DNA of 64,000 nt from G963663315 sp963668255. Its GTDB lineage: Bacteria; Pseudomonadota; Gammaproteobacteria; Arenicellales; Poriferihabitantaceae. The position numbers and the translations under genes are program-made. The notes under the pieces are model-generated. The model was given only the letters and a program-made list of their open reading frames with translations, was not told where the DNA came from and did not search any database. Positions 9,238-17,400 of this stretch are shown here, piece by piece (within the stretch, counting starts at the first letter, position 1; each line of letters begins with the position of its first letter). The DNA lies in the NCBI GenBank assembly GCA_965116595.1, contig OZ220708.1:682001-746000 (forward strand), in the 5' to 3' direction.

Positions 9238-9873
9238 TCATTGCCATGCAAAGCGGGGTTGGTCGTAATGGGCGACACGGGTGCTTTGGCCGCGGATCGC
9301 CACCTCCCGGAACTGGTAGACGATGGACGCGGTCGGAGAGTACATGCGGTGACCCAGCGCAGGGAATTCCGAACACAGAACCGGCCGGCCTTCCTCCACC
9401 CCGGATTCAAACACCGGAATGGCGTCACTGTCGAGCTCCGAAAAGGGAATACAATAAACCTGTGCTACTTCATCTGCCGAAGGGTTAATCCGGCAATTCT
9501 CCCCTGCCCAGACGACAACCGGCGTTATCCTGAATTTAGATCGGGTTGGATAGTCATCAAGTCGGCCAAGAACCTGATCCTCGGTCAGTGTCAAGCCTAG
9601 CTCTTCGTCAAGCTCCCTCAAGGCGGCCTGGTACACCGTCTCCCCGTTATCCAGCTTGCCGCCGGGCAGCGCGTACTGTCCGGAATGCTGCTTAAGACGC
9701 TGCGGGCGGTAGGTCAGGAATATGGCGGGTACCCCGGCTTCTCCATAATCTGTGATCACTATCGCAACGGCGGCGTGGCGCAGCCCGGTATCGTTAATCT
9801 CCGACCACTGGAATTGCCGGAGATTGGCCTGCACAGACCGGCGAAGCGCGTCATTGAATTCAAACACACTCAT
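9238..9873 (-). CDS. Nudix hydrolase, CoA pyrophosphatase-like, coupled to a toxin gene
   Basis: A 211-residue Nudix hydrolase. The Nudix box spans residues 72-94 (G72, E78, R86, E87, E90, E91, G93). It is immediately preceded by LKQHSGQYALPGG, resembling the signature of the CoA/acyl-CoA diphosphatase branch (NUDT7/NUDT8, YeaB). Predicted reaction: cleavage of the diphosphate of CoA or a similar nucleotide diphosphate. Its ATG overlaps the stop codon of the upstream ParE-like toxin gene (ATGA, 9870-9873), so translation is probably coupled to the toxin-antitoxin operon. The substrate is inferred from motif only. Confidence 0.85.
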   Translation of the reverse strand: MSVFEFNDALRRSVQANLRQFQWSEINDTGLRHAAVAIVITDYGEAGVPAIFLTYRPQRLKQHSGQYALPGGKLDNGETVYQAALRELDEELGLTLTEDQVLGRLDDYPTRSKFRITPVVVWAGENCRINPSADEVAQVYCIPFSELDSDAIPVFESGVEEGRPVLCSEFPALGHRMYSPTASIVYQFREVAIRGQSTRVAHYDQPRFAWQ

Positions 9874-10175
9874 CGGGGTTCTTCCCCAAAATGCGCCGCC
9901 GGATTCATACGCTCATGCAATACCCGGACAATGGTAATGCCGGATTTATCTTCAATGTAGTAAAGATGATGACTTCCGTAAGGAAAGGCCCGCAAGCTCT
10001 TGTAAAGGTTGTTGCAGGGCCTGCCTATGGCGGGATGTTCAGCCAGGGACTTTACCCGGTCTTCCAAACCGTCAATATATTTAAACGCCTGCTCCACACC
10101 CCAATTCTGTGTGGTGTAGTCGCTAATGTTGTTCAGGTCGGCTTCGGCTGCTGCACTATATTTATAGCCTGGCAT
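9870..10175 (-). CDS. RelE/ParE-family toxin
   Basis: A 101-residue type II toxin of the RelE/ParE superfamily. The N-terminal helix pair (SAAAEADLNNISDYTTQNWG, then the RVKSLAEHPAIGRPCNNL loop) and the C-terminal strand region (FPYGSHHLYYIED, ITIVRVLHERMNPAAHF) match ParE rather than RelE. ParE proteins inhibit DNA gyrase, although individual family members vary in target. It overlaps the antitoxin gene by 14 bases upstream and the Nudix gene by 4 bases downstream. The order antitoxin then toxin is the usual one. Confidence 0.88.
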   Translation of the reverse strand: MPGYKYSAAAEADLNNISDYTTQNWGVEQAFKYIDGLEDRVKSLAEHPAIGRPCNNLYKSLRAFPYGSHHLYYIEDKSGITIVRVLHERMNPAAHFGEEPR

Positions 10176-10431
10176 TCAGAACACGCCGTCTTAACCGGGC
10201 ATGAACATCCTGACCGTCGGATACACGGCCTGCCTGAATTTCCGCGATGCCTTTATCGATTTCCTGTTGCAGGAAAAACTGTTTCATCTCTTCAACCTCG
10301 GCCCAGGCGCTCGCGGACAACATGACTGCAACCGGCTTACCGTTTTTATTGATTCCAACCGGAGCTCGTTGTGCTTTGAGGAGCACTTCACCAAACTCGC
10401 GTTTGGCATCACTGGCGCTGAGAGTCTCCAT
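10162..10431 (-). CDS. Phd/YefM-type antitoxin
   Basis: An 89-residue antitoxin. The N-terminal part (METLSASDAKREFGEVL ... APVGINKNGKPVAVMLS) is the Phd/YefM DNA-binding fold. The C-terminal tail (EEMKQFFLQQEIDKGIAEIQ) is predicted helical and would wrap the toxin. ATG at 10431 is chosen because a GAGGTGG ribosome site lies just upstream; the GTG at 10440 falls inside that site. The pairing of a Phd-type antitoxin with a ParE-type toxin is a known mixed arrangement. It probably represses its own promoter through the palindromes upstream. Confidence 0.88.
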   Translation of the reverse strand: METLSASDAKREFGEVLLKAQRAPVGINKNGKPVAVMLSASAWAEVEEMKQFFLQQEIDKGIAEIQAGRVSDGQDVHARLRRRVLNARL

Positions 10432-10458
10432 GGCAACCACCTCATCAAAAAGTTAATC

Positions 10459-10497
10459 ATTATAATTATTTTAATTAAAATCATCCCGTTTTGTCAA
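10459..10497 (-). promoter_or_regulatory. Promoter and palindromic operators of the toxin-antitoxin-Nudix operon
   Basis: On the minus strand, TTGACA (10492-10497) and TAAAAT (10468-10473) are spaced by 18 bases. The -10 region overlaps a perfect 12-base palindrome, TTTTAATTAAAA (10469-10480), and a second perfect palindrome, ATTATAAT, lies at 10459-10466. Palindromes over the -10 region are what an autoregulating antitoxin would bind. The operator function is inferred. Confidence 0.5.
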
Positions 10498-10506
10498 TCC
10501 TGCATA

Positions 10507-12081
10507 TCAAGATGAACAGACCCCAATCGGGTCCAATCGCGGCTCTTCCCTGCCCAGTTCCTGCTTGCGTATGGTTACATAGGCTTCGAGCTCTTCATTT
10601 ATCGCCTGATCGATCACCGGTGGTTCGAACTCATTCAGGGCACGTTGCCAGATTCCGGTTGCCCGCATGGTCGCATCCTTTGATCCCGCTGCCTGCCAGT
10701 TCTGGTTGTTTTGCCAATCACTCATGAATGGTTCATAAAATGCATTTTTATAACGCTGCATGGTATGGTCACATCCGAAAAAGTGTCCGCCAGGACCAAC
10801 TTCATCCATCGCATCCAGTCCCAGGGTTTCGTCATCCACTTTCACGGGACGTAAAAATGCCGCCATATGCTGAAGCATCTCGCAGTCGATGATTAATTTT
10901 TCAAATGATGCGACCAATCCCCCTTCCAGCCACCCGGCGGAGTGGTAAATAAAGTTGCCGTGTCCCATGACGGCGCCCCACAAAGCCATCTGGGTTTCCC
11001 AGGCAGACTGGCAATCCACGGCATTGGATGCATTACAGGCGCTGGTTCGATAGGGTAGATTATATCTTCTTGCCAGTTGTCCTCCGGCCAGATTGGCGAA
11101 CGAATTTTCCGGGGTGCCGAACGCAGGTGAACCCGAACGCATATCAACATTGGATGTAAAGCCACCATAGCCTACAGGGCACCCCGGTCGAGTCAGTTGT
11201 AACAAACTGATACCCAGTAATGCTTCAGCATTTTGCTGCGCCAAAGCACCTGCCATGGTGACCGGGGTCATCGCCCCCATCAAGGTGAATGGCGTAACCA
11301 CAACCGGTTGGCCCAGCATTGAAAGCTGCATCGCTCCGTATGCCATGGAATCGTCAAGTTTTCTCGGGGAGTTGATATTGATATTGGTCATCACCGAAGG
11401 ATGATTCACCATATCCTCCAACCTGAGTCCTTTCGCTATCGCACACATCCTGATCGCATCCAATCCTCGTTCGGCGCCAATCCCGAGGGTGAAAAAAGGT
11501 TTGTCACTCAGTGTCAGATTACTGAATACAGCATCAAGGTGGCGCGTATTGGGGGCCAGGTCCGTAGTTGCTACACTCTGGTTTCCGAGGAAAGAAATAA
11601 TATTGAAGAATTGTCCCAAGCATATCAGCTTTTTATAATCTACAAGATTACCTGAACGACGGCCATTGATATTGTCATGCACATTGGGAGGCCCCGACAC
11701 TAATCCGAAATTTATCGAATTGCCACCACATCGAATTGTATTTTCGGGGTTTCGGGGAACCACATTGAACTCTGCAGGCGCAGTCGAAATCGCTGCGATT
11801 ACCATATCCCGGTCCATTCGCACGATGCCGAAGTCATCTACCTTCGCCCCAGCCTTTCTGAAGACATCCAGAGCCCTGTCACCGATCACCTCGATCCCCT
11901 GCCGTTCAAGAATATCCATCGATGCATCATGAATTCTTTCAATCTGCTCCTCATCCAGTACCTTGATCGGAGAAAGTCGATTAATCAACGGACCACGGGG
12001 AATTTGTGGAATCCCTTTATCAGCCTGTTCAGTATTCTGGTTTTTACTGCGGCTTCTACGACGACCCGAAGTGCGTACCAT
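10507..12081 (-). CDS. MttB-family (trimethylamine methyltransferase-like) protein, non-pyrrolysine
   Basis: A 524-residue member of the MttB superfamily, TIM-barrel methyltransferases that move methyl groups from quaternary or tertiary amines to a corrinoid protein. The family is recognisable from ASMDILERQGIEV near residue 55, the VSGPPNVHD segment, the TPFTLMGAMTPVTMAGA stretch and the C-terminal GPGGHFFGCDHTM region. No in-frame amber codon occurs, so it is the glycine-betaine-type, non-pyrrolysine branch. ATG at 12081 follows AGGA at 7-base spacing; a TTG lies one codon upstream. The very basic N-terminal tail (RTSGRRRSRSK) is unusual. No corrinoid-protein gene is adjacent, and the substrate is unknown. 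A second paralogue lies at 48542-50098. Confidence 0.85.
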   Translation of the reverse strand: MVRTSGRRRSRSKNQNTEQADKGIPQIPRGPLINRLSPIKVLDEEQIERIHDASMDILERQGIEVIGDRALDVFRKAGAKVDDFGIVRMDRDMVIAAISTAPAEFNVVPRNPENTIRCGGNSINFGLVSGPPNVHDNINGRRSGNLVDYKKLICLGQFFNIISFLGNQSVATTDLAPNTRHLDAVFSNLTLSDKPFFTLGIGAERGLDAIRMCAIAKGLRLEDMVNHPSVMTNININSPRKLDDSMAYGAMQLSMLGQPVVVTPFTLMGAMTPVTMAGALAQQNAEALLGISLLQLTRPGCPVGYGGFTSNVDMRSGSPAFGTPENSFANLAGGQLARRYNLPYRTSACNASNAVDCQSAWETQMALWGAVMGHGNFIYHSAGWLEGGLVASFEKLIIDCEMLQHMAAFLRPVKVDDETLGLDAMDEVGPGGHFFGCDHTMQRYKNAFYEPFMSDWQNNQNWQAAGSKDATMRATGIWQRALNEFEPPVIDQAINEELEAYVTIRKQELGREEPRLDPIGVCSS

Positions 12082-12390
12082 CAATTTTTCCTGGTTCAGT
12101 AATCTGCTATTGTCGAATCATATTCTTTATTTGGCCAGGATCAACCAGTCATTTGCGTTTATAGCACGGACATCGATCATTTGATATTGTCTTGTCTGTC
12201 AATCATGGCGAAACCCCGATGCTTATCCTCCTGTTCCGAATGACGGAAATGGGCTATACTAGCGAACAGATCAACGACCTGTCATCAGGCAACATCATTG
12301 CTCTGGACGCAAAAAGAACCAGAGCTGATAACCCTGAAAGCGGCCAGAAGCCAGCACAAACATTTCCGGCAGTATCCCCCTGTTCTGACC
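12082..12390 (+). other. Intergenic region between divergent mttB-like and pncB genes
   Basis: About 309 bases without a supported gene. It must hold the promoters of both divergent genes. A TATACT -10-like box at 12255-12260 points toward pncB, but the matching -35 is poor. A 70-codon open frame from 12192 runs into pncB in another frame; it has no ribosome site or recognisable domain and I do not call it. No riboswitch-like or tRNA structure was recognised. Confidence 0.5.
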
Positions 12391-13695
12391 ATGACCACAG
12401 CTAATCTGGCAAAACGTGTTTACGATCACACGTTCAAACTGGACCCGATTGTCAGGAGTCTGCTGGATACGGATGTCTACAAGCTGCTGATGCTACAAAC
12501 AATTTGGAAGGAATATTCCAGTATACCGGTCACTTTTTCTCTGATCAACCGTTCTGCACATGTCAAGCTGACACAGGAAATTGACAGGGCTGAACTGGTA
12601 GCACAACTGGATCACGCACGTACTATCAGTCTCTCGAAAAAAGAAAAAATCTGGCTGGCAGGTAACACGTTTTACGGAAAGGAACGATTATTCAGTGCTG
12701 AATTCATCGACTGGTTACAGGATTTTCGTTTGCCGGAGTATGACCTTCAGGTCAAGAACAATCAGTATCTGATAGATTTTCATGGCAACTGGTCCGATGT
12801 AACACTGTGGGAACTACCCGTCCTGACCATCATAAGTGAATTGAGATCGAGGTCAGCCTTGAAGAATACAGGACGATTTGAACTAGATGTCACTTATGCC
12901 CGGGCCAAAACCAGATTGTGGGAAAAAGTGATGCGCCTGAAACAGTTACCCAATCTGCAACTGGCGGAATTCGGCACTCGCAGGAGGCATGGCTTTTTAT
13001 GGCATAACTGGTGTGTTGAGACATTGAAAGAAGGGCTTGGTGATAAATTCATCGGTACAAGCAATGTGCTGTTGGCAATGAACCACGACCTCGAAGCGAT
13101 TGGCACCAATGCCCATGAATTACCGATGGTAATGGCTGCAATCGCAAAGAATGACGATGAGTTGTTGCATGCGCCCTATAAAGTGTTGGACAGTTGGCAA
13201 CGAACCTACGATGGAAACTTATTGATTGTCCTGCCTGACACTTTCGGTACCACCGCTTTTCTCAGAAATGCGCCTCAATGGATCGCGCAGTGGAGTGGAT
13301 TTCGAATTGACTCCAAACTACCTGTCGCCGGGGGTGAGGAATTGATCGACTGGTGGCAATCAATGGGGCAAAACCCGAAGGAGAAACTGCTGATTTTTTC
13401 AGACGGCCTTGATATCGATGAAATTGAAACGGTTTATCATCACTTCGATGGCAGGGTGCGGGTCGGCTTTGGCTGGGGCACAAATCTAACCAACGATTTC
13501 AGGGATTGCTCACCTACCCCCAATGATCAACTCAACCCGTTTTCCGTGGTTTGCAAGGTCACCCGGGCCAAGGGTCATCCTACGGTGAAAATCTCTGATA
13601 ATCTGGGGAAGGCATTGGGTCCCCAAAGTGAAGTCGAACGTTACCTTAAAGTTTTTGGTCGAGATCAGATAGGCCGATATGAAGTCTCTGTTTAG
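12391..13695 (+). CDS. pncB: Nicotinate phosphoribosyltransferase
   Basis: A 434-residue enzyme of NAD salvage that joins nicotinate and PRPP to nicotinate mononucleotide with ATP hydrolysis. Family segments include LLDTDVYKLLMLQ at the N-terminus, the LAEFGTRRRH motif, the conserved FIGTSNVLLA and GTNAHELPMV stretches (the latter carrying the His region phosphorylated in PncB enzymes) and the FSDGLDIDEI and FGWGTNLTND phosphate-binding segments near the C-terminus. ATG at 12391 is chosen by similarity to family starts; a TTG at 12298 would add 31 low-complexity residues. The 3' end overlaps the next gene by 17 bases. Confidence 0.93.
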   Translation: MTTANLAKRVYDHTFKLDPIVRSLLDTDVYKLLMLQTIWKEYSSIPVTFSLINRSAHVKLTQEIDRAELVAQLDHARTISLSKKEKIWLAGNTFYGKERLFSAEFIDWLQDFRLPEYDLQVKNNQYLIDFHGNWSDVTLWELPVLTIISELRSRSALKNTGRFELDVTYARAKTRLWEKVMRLKQLPNLQLAEFGTRRRHGFLWHNWCVETLKEGLGDKFIGTSNVLLAMNHDLEAIGTNAHELPMVMAAIAKNDDELLHAPYKVLDSWQRTYDGNLLIVLPDTFGTTAFLRNAPQWIAQWSGFRIDSKLPVAGGEELIDWWQSMGQNPKEKLLIFSDGLDIDEIETVYHHFDGRVRVGFGWGTNLTNDFRDCSPTPNDQLNPFSVVCKVTRAKGHPTVKISDNLGKALGPQSEVERYLKVFGRDQIGRYEVSV

Positions 13696-15328
13696 AGGCA
13701 TGATTCAGGCTGTGAATACTTTTGACTTTATTATCATCGGCGCAGGTTCTGCGGGGTCAGTTCTCGCCAATCGCCTTTCAGAAAATGGGAGATACACAGT
13801 CCTGGTGCTGGAAGCAGGCGGCAGCGACAACAGATTCTGGATTCAGACACCTATAGGCTATGGCAAAACCTTTTACGACCCGGCCGTTAACTGGTGTTAT
13901 GCCACCGAGGAACAATCCCAACTGAATGGCAAAAAAAGCTATTGGCCGCGAGGCAAGGTCATGGGCGGCTCAAGTTCAATAAATGCCATGGTATACATTC
14001 GCGGTCAGCATGATGACTATAACGATTGGCGGGACATGGGAAACCCGGAATGGGGCTGGGATCGTGTGCTCCCCTACTTCATTAAATCGGAGACCAATTC
14101 CCGGGGCGGTGATGCCTTTCGCGGCGACAGCGGACCTTTGTACGTCAATGACTCAAGCGCATCCTATCATCCCACATGTAAAACCTTCATTGAATCGGCC
14201 AAAGAATATGGACTGAAGCCAAATCCTGATTTTAATGGCGTGACTCAGGAAGGAGTGGGCATGTATCAGATCACCACCAGAAATGGTTTGCGCATGTCCG
14301 CAGCAAAAGCATACCTCCACCCGGCGCTTGCAAGAACAAACTGCAATATCGAGTTGAACTCGCAAGTCACTCGAATTCTTTTTGACAACAAAAAAGCGAC
14401 AGGTGCAGAGTATCTGCAAAACAGGGAAATCAAACATGTTCACGCCAGCAGGGAAGTTATTGTTTGCGCGGGTGCGGTCAACTCACCTCAGCTGTTGCAA
14501 CTGTCTGGCATAGGGCCGGGGGAACTCCTGAGCCACCATCAAATTGATGTGGTTTTACATAATCCACAAGTTGGACGGAACCTTCAGGATCATCTGGCAT
14601 TGACTCATTTTTATCGTTCGACAGTACCCACACTGAACAATCAACTCTATCCCTGGTGGGGGAAACTCTACGCCGGGTTAAAATATGTCCTGTTCAGAAA
14701 AGGCCCGTTGTCGCTCAGCGTCAATCAGGCAGGCGGCTTCATTAAAAGCCATCACCGGCGGGCGCGCCCGAATCTGCAACTTTATTTTGCGGCGCTGACT
14801 TATATAACATCGCCCAAAGGCGAGAGACCATTGATGCATCCTGACCCCTGGCCCGCCTTTCAGAACGGAGTTTGCCAATGCCGACCAACCAGTAGAGGTA
14901 CAATCAGCATTGCTTCCCCTGATCCGCTTGAGCACCCGAAAATCAATCCCAACTATTTATCCACCGAACAAGACATGCTGGAAATGATTGAAGGATTCCA
15001 TTTCCTGAGAGGGATGGCGAAAACGCCTGCACTTGGAAAAATTATTGAAAGCGAGATATTGCCCGGCGAATCGATTCAATCTGAATCACAGATTATTGAG
15101 GACATCAAGGATCGCAGCGAGACCGTTTTCCATCCGACCAGTACTTGCATGATGGGACCTGACCCCCGGTCATCAGTTGTAGATCAAAGTCTACGAGTCC
15201 ATCAGATTCAGAATCTCAGAGTGGTGGACGCATCGGTTTTTCCCACTGTCATTTCCGGGAATATCAATGGCCCGGTGATAATGGTCGCGGAAAAAGCGGC
15301 TGATATCATCCTGCGGGACACCGGTTGA
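13679..15328 (+). CDS. GMC-family FAD oxidoreductase (choline dehydrogenase-like)
   Basis: A 549-residue glucose-methanol-choline oxidoreductase. It has the N-terminal dinucleotide fold DFIIIGAGSAGSVLANRL, the GMC signature 1 (PRGKVMGGSSSINAMVYIRG, about residues 90-110), signature 2 (GAVNSPQLLQLSGIGPG) and the C-terminal catalytic region with His in FHPTSTCMMG and the VISGNINGPVIMVAEKAAD stretch. Members oxidise alcohols such as choline or aliphatic/polyethylene alcohols; the substrate is not determinable, though choline would fit the quaternary-amine theme. The ATG at 13679 overlaps the pncB end; ATG at 13700 is an alternative with AGAGG too close to it. Confidence 0.9.
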   Translation: MKSLFRGMIQAVNTFDFIIIGAGSAGSVLANRLSENGRYTVLVLEAGGSDNRFWIQTPIGYGKTFYDPAVNWCYATEEQSQLNGKKSYWPRGKVMGGSSSINAMVYIRGQHDDYNDWRDMGNPEWGWDRVLPYFIKSETNSRGGDAFRGDSGPLYVNDSSASYHPTCKTFIESAKEYGLKPNPDFNGVTQEGVGMYQITTRNGLRMSAAKAYLHPALARTNCNIELNSQVTRILFDNKKATGAEYLQNREIKHVHASREVIVCAGAVNSPQLLQLSGIGPGELLSHHQIDVVLHNPQVGRNLQDHLALTHFYRSTVPTLNNQLYPWWGKLYAGLKYVLFRKGPLSLSVNQAGGFIKSHHRRARPNLQLYFAALTYITSPKGERPLMHPDPWPAFQNGVCQCRPTSRGTISIASPDPLEHPKINPNYLSTEQDMLEMIEGFHFLRGMAKTPALGKIIESEILPGESIQSESQIIEDIKDRSETVFHPTSTCMMGPDPRSSVVDQSLRVHQIQNLRVVDASVFPTVISGNINGPVIMVAEKAADIILRDTG

Positions 15329-15362
15329 AAATATTGCAGTGGGGGGGCGCTGCGTCAAAGGA

Positions 15363-15389
15363 GTAGGGACAGGCCACTGTGCCTGTCCG
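15363..15389. repeat. Hairpin repeat, copy 1 (27 bases)
   Basis: A 27-base element identical to the one at 15512-15538. Its core is a perfect 8-base-pair inverted repeat, GGACAGGC (15367-15374) and GCCTGTCC (15381-15388), around a 6-base loop, preceded by GTAG. This resembles the REP-like palindromes scattered in intergenic DNA of many environmental bacteria. Confidence 0.85.
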
Positions 15390-15423
15390 TGGGAGTCGGC
15401 GCCCGCATACGGAGAAATAATGC

Positions 15424-15445
15424 GGGCAACCACAGAGGGTCGCCC
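15424..15445. repeat. Related hairpin repeat between the two identical copies
   Basis: GGGCAACC (15424-15431) and GGTCGCCC (15438-15445) pair with one G-T wobble around a 6-base loop, ACAGAG. It has the same geometry (8-base arms, 6-base loop) as the flanking identical elements but a different sequence, suggesting a second subtype of the same repeat family. Confidence 0.7.
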
Positions 15446-15511
15446 CCCCGATCAAGCCTGGGGCAGGCTCTACGCACCATTAAACACGATGCCGACACAC
15501 CAGCCGTCACC

Positions 15512-15538
15512 GTAGGGACAGGCCACTGTGCCTGTCCG
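15512..15538. repeat. Hairpin repeat, copy 2 (27 bases)
   Basis: Exact second copy of the 27-base element at 15363-15389, in the same orientation and 149 bases downstream. It lies just after the end of the BAX-inhibitor-1-like gene, which runs leftward and stops at 15553. The spacer 15329-15552 holds only these repeats and no gene. Confidence 0.85.
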
Positions 15539-15552
15539 CGAACCAGGATCCC

Positions 15553-16221
15553 TCAGTCGTCGCTGAATATTCCCAGAATATGGAGCAGGCTGATGAATAT
15601 ATTGAAGATCGCAACATAGAGGGAAACCGTAGCGAGAATATAGTTGGTTTCTCCACCATGAATAATCTCACTGGTTTGAAAAAGAATCAAACCCGACATC
15701 AGCAGAATGAATATTGCCGAGATCGCCAGACTCAGTGCAGGCATCGGATAAATCAGGGTTACCAGCATCGCAAGGAAAGCAACCAGAATACCTGCCATCA
15801 GCATACCACCGATGAAACTGAAATCCTTTTGGGTTACCAGAACATAGGCAGACAATCCGATAAAAATCACCCCTGTGCCTCCCAGGGCTGTCATCACAAT
15901 TTCACTGCCGCCAGGAAGACTCTGGATATAGTAGCTCAGCATCGGGCCGAGGGTCAGCCCCATGAATCCGGTCAATGCAAATACAAATACCAGTCCGAGA
16001 ATGGAATTTTTGAATTTGCTGGTCAGGAACAGCAGACCGAAATAACCGACCAGAGTGACGATTGGTCCCAGCGGTGGGAAATTCATTGCCATCGACAAAC
16101 CCGCTGTCAAAGCGCTGAACAGCAACGTCATTGACAGTAAAATATACGTATTTTTCAGAACTCGGTTAATTTCGATGCCGCGTGCAGCCGGACGTGCAAC
16201 CGCAGTTTCGTATCTTGCCAT
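15553..16221 (-). CDS. Bax inhibitor-1/YccA family membrane protein
   Basis: A 222-residue integral inner-membrane protein with seven evident hydrophobic segments, the first starting near residue 25 (YILLSMTLLFSALTAGLSMA) and the last at the C-terminus. The YFGLLFLTSKFKNS and GLTLGPMLSYY regions are typical of the BI-1/YccA family. Known members modulate the FtsH protease (YccA) or conduct calcium (BsYetJ). It is divergent from the LysR gene across 187 bases. The C-terminal Asp pair (FSDD) matches the acidic C-termini of many bacterial members. Confidence 0.9.
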   Translation of the reverse strand: MARYETAVARPAARGIEINRVLKNTYILLSMTLLFSALTAGLSMAMNFPPLGPIVTLVGYFGLLFLTSKFKNSILGLVFVFALTGFMGLTLGPMLSYYIQSLPGGSEIVMTALGGTGVIFIGLSAYVLVTQKDFSFIGGMLMAGILVAFLAMLVTLIYPMPALSLAISAIFILLMSGLILFQTSEIIHGGETNYILATVSLYVAIFNIFISLLHILGIFSDD

Positions 16222-16329
16222 TTTAATGCCTCAACTAAAAAATCAGGAATGTCTGGTTTGATGGAGCACAACACCATGTGTCTCATCTACTCGTGATAGT
16301 ATAATTAAATACTGCCAATTTTGCAAAAT

Positions 16330-16362
16330 TCAAGCGTGGATTAGCTGTTATTATACGCTTGA
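16330..16362. promoter_or_regulatory. Inverted repeat in the yccA-like/lysR divergent region
   Basis: Perfect 8-base arms TCAAGCGT (16330-16337) and ACGCTTGA (16355-16362) flank a 17-base AT-rich centre, about 47 bases upstream of the LysR start codon. LysR proteins commonly bind interrupted dyads beside their own promoter, so this is a candidate autoregulatory site. Binding is inferred. Confidence 0.4.
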
Positions 16363-16408
16363 GGATTTCTTTATTGTTTCATACATTCAATCCAGCAGGA
16401 TAACCACT

Positions 16409-17344
16409 TTGGCTGATCGAAGACTCCAGGTATTTGGCGCCGTAGCAAAACTGCTCAGTTTCACGAAAGCGGCTGAGACATTGCATATGACTCAACCCGC
16501 TGTGACATTCCAGGTTCGCCGACTGGAAGAATATTTTAATACACGCCTGTTTGATCGAACACACAATCGAATCACTCTGACCGAAACAGGTGAAGTCGTA
16601 AAGGAATATGCTGACAGGATTATCGCACTGTACAAGGAAATGGATATCCAGGTAAGAACCCTGACCGGAGACGTGCAGGGTCCACTGATCGTCGGCGCCA
16701 GCACAACTATCGGGGAATATTTCATCCCGGGTGTAGTAGGCGCTTTTCAGTCAAAATTTCAGGATGTCAAAGTTCGCCTGAACGTTGCCAATACCAACTC
16801 TATTATCGATATGGTAGAGAACAGTCAGATTGACATTGGCATTGTGGAAGGCCCCGTAAATAACAAGACTTTGATAACCGATGTAATCTGGGATGATGAA
16901 CTGGTCGTCATATGCCCTCCCGGTCACCCCCTCAACAAATACAAACAGGTTGGCGCTGACCTGGTCAGCTCATATCCATTTATTGGACGCGAAGAAGGAT
17001 CGGGCACACGCGAAGTGATAGAGAACTATTTGATCGGGCAGAACCTGGACATTGAACAAATGGATATTATCATGGTATTTGGCAGCCCTGAATCGATCAA
17101 GAATGCAGTAGCGGCAGGACTGGGCATTTCGATTGTTTCGGTAGCAACCCTGGAAAAGGAACTGATGCTGAAGTCATTGTGCGCTATTCCATTAAGCAAC
17201 CCTATCCGTCGTCCGTTCTCGATTGTCTATCAACGGCAAAAATTCCGACCAAAGGCCATGGATGAATTCCTCGAATTCTCCCAGGAGCTTTGTGCCGCCA
17301 AACGTAAATTATTAACCGAATTTCCAGCTGAGACTGGTCCATAA
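16409..17344 (+). CDS. LysR-family transcriptional regulator
   Basis: A 311-residue regulator. The N-terminal winged helix (residues 1-60: FTKAAETLHMTQPAVTFQVRRLEE) is followed by a linker helix and a LysR substrate-binding domain (about 90-295) with GPLIVGASTTIGEYFIPGVV and REEGSGTREVIE, a sulfur/anion-binding-like loop seen in CysB/CbbR relatives. The start is a TTG with an AGGAT ribosome site about 8 bases upstream; no in-frame ATG exists before the helix-turn-helix. The gene convergent downstream is the sulfite-oxidising pair, so a sulfur-related effector is plausible but unproven. The 8-base inverted repeat upstream may be its own operator. Confidence 0.9.
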   Translation: MADRRLQVFGAVAKLLSFTKAAETLHMTQPAVTFQVRRLEEYFNTRLFDRTHNRITLTETGEVVKEYADRIIALYKEMDIQVRTLTGDVQGPLIVGASTTIGEYFIPGVVGAFQSKFQDVKVRLNVANTNSIIDMVENSQIDIGIVEGPVNNKTLITDVIWDDELVVICPPGHPLNKYKQVGADLVSSYPFIGREEGSGTREVIENYLIGQNLDIEQMDIIMVFGSPESIKNAVAAGLGISIVSVATLEKELMLKSLCAIPLSNPIRRPFSIVYQRQKFRPKAMDEFLEFSQELCAAKRKLLTEFPAETGP

Positions 17345-17400
17345 AACAAGTTGAATCGAGTTCATCTCTCCTGAACGAAAATGATTGAAGACACCCCGGT

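Noticed and set aside
8832..9488. 218-codon plus-strand frame over the GFA 3' end and the Nudix gene
   Set aside because: Out of frame with the GFA gene and antisense to the Nudix gene; low-complexity composition.
10507..12081. Pyrrolysine-containing MttB
   Set aside because: No in-frame TAG interrupts either MttB-like gene, so these belong to the non-pyrrolysine branch.
12192..12404. 70-codon open frame before pncB
   Set aside because: No ribosome site, no domain, and it overlaps the pncB start in another frame.
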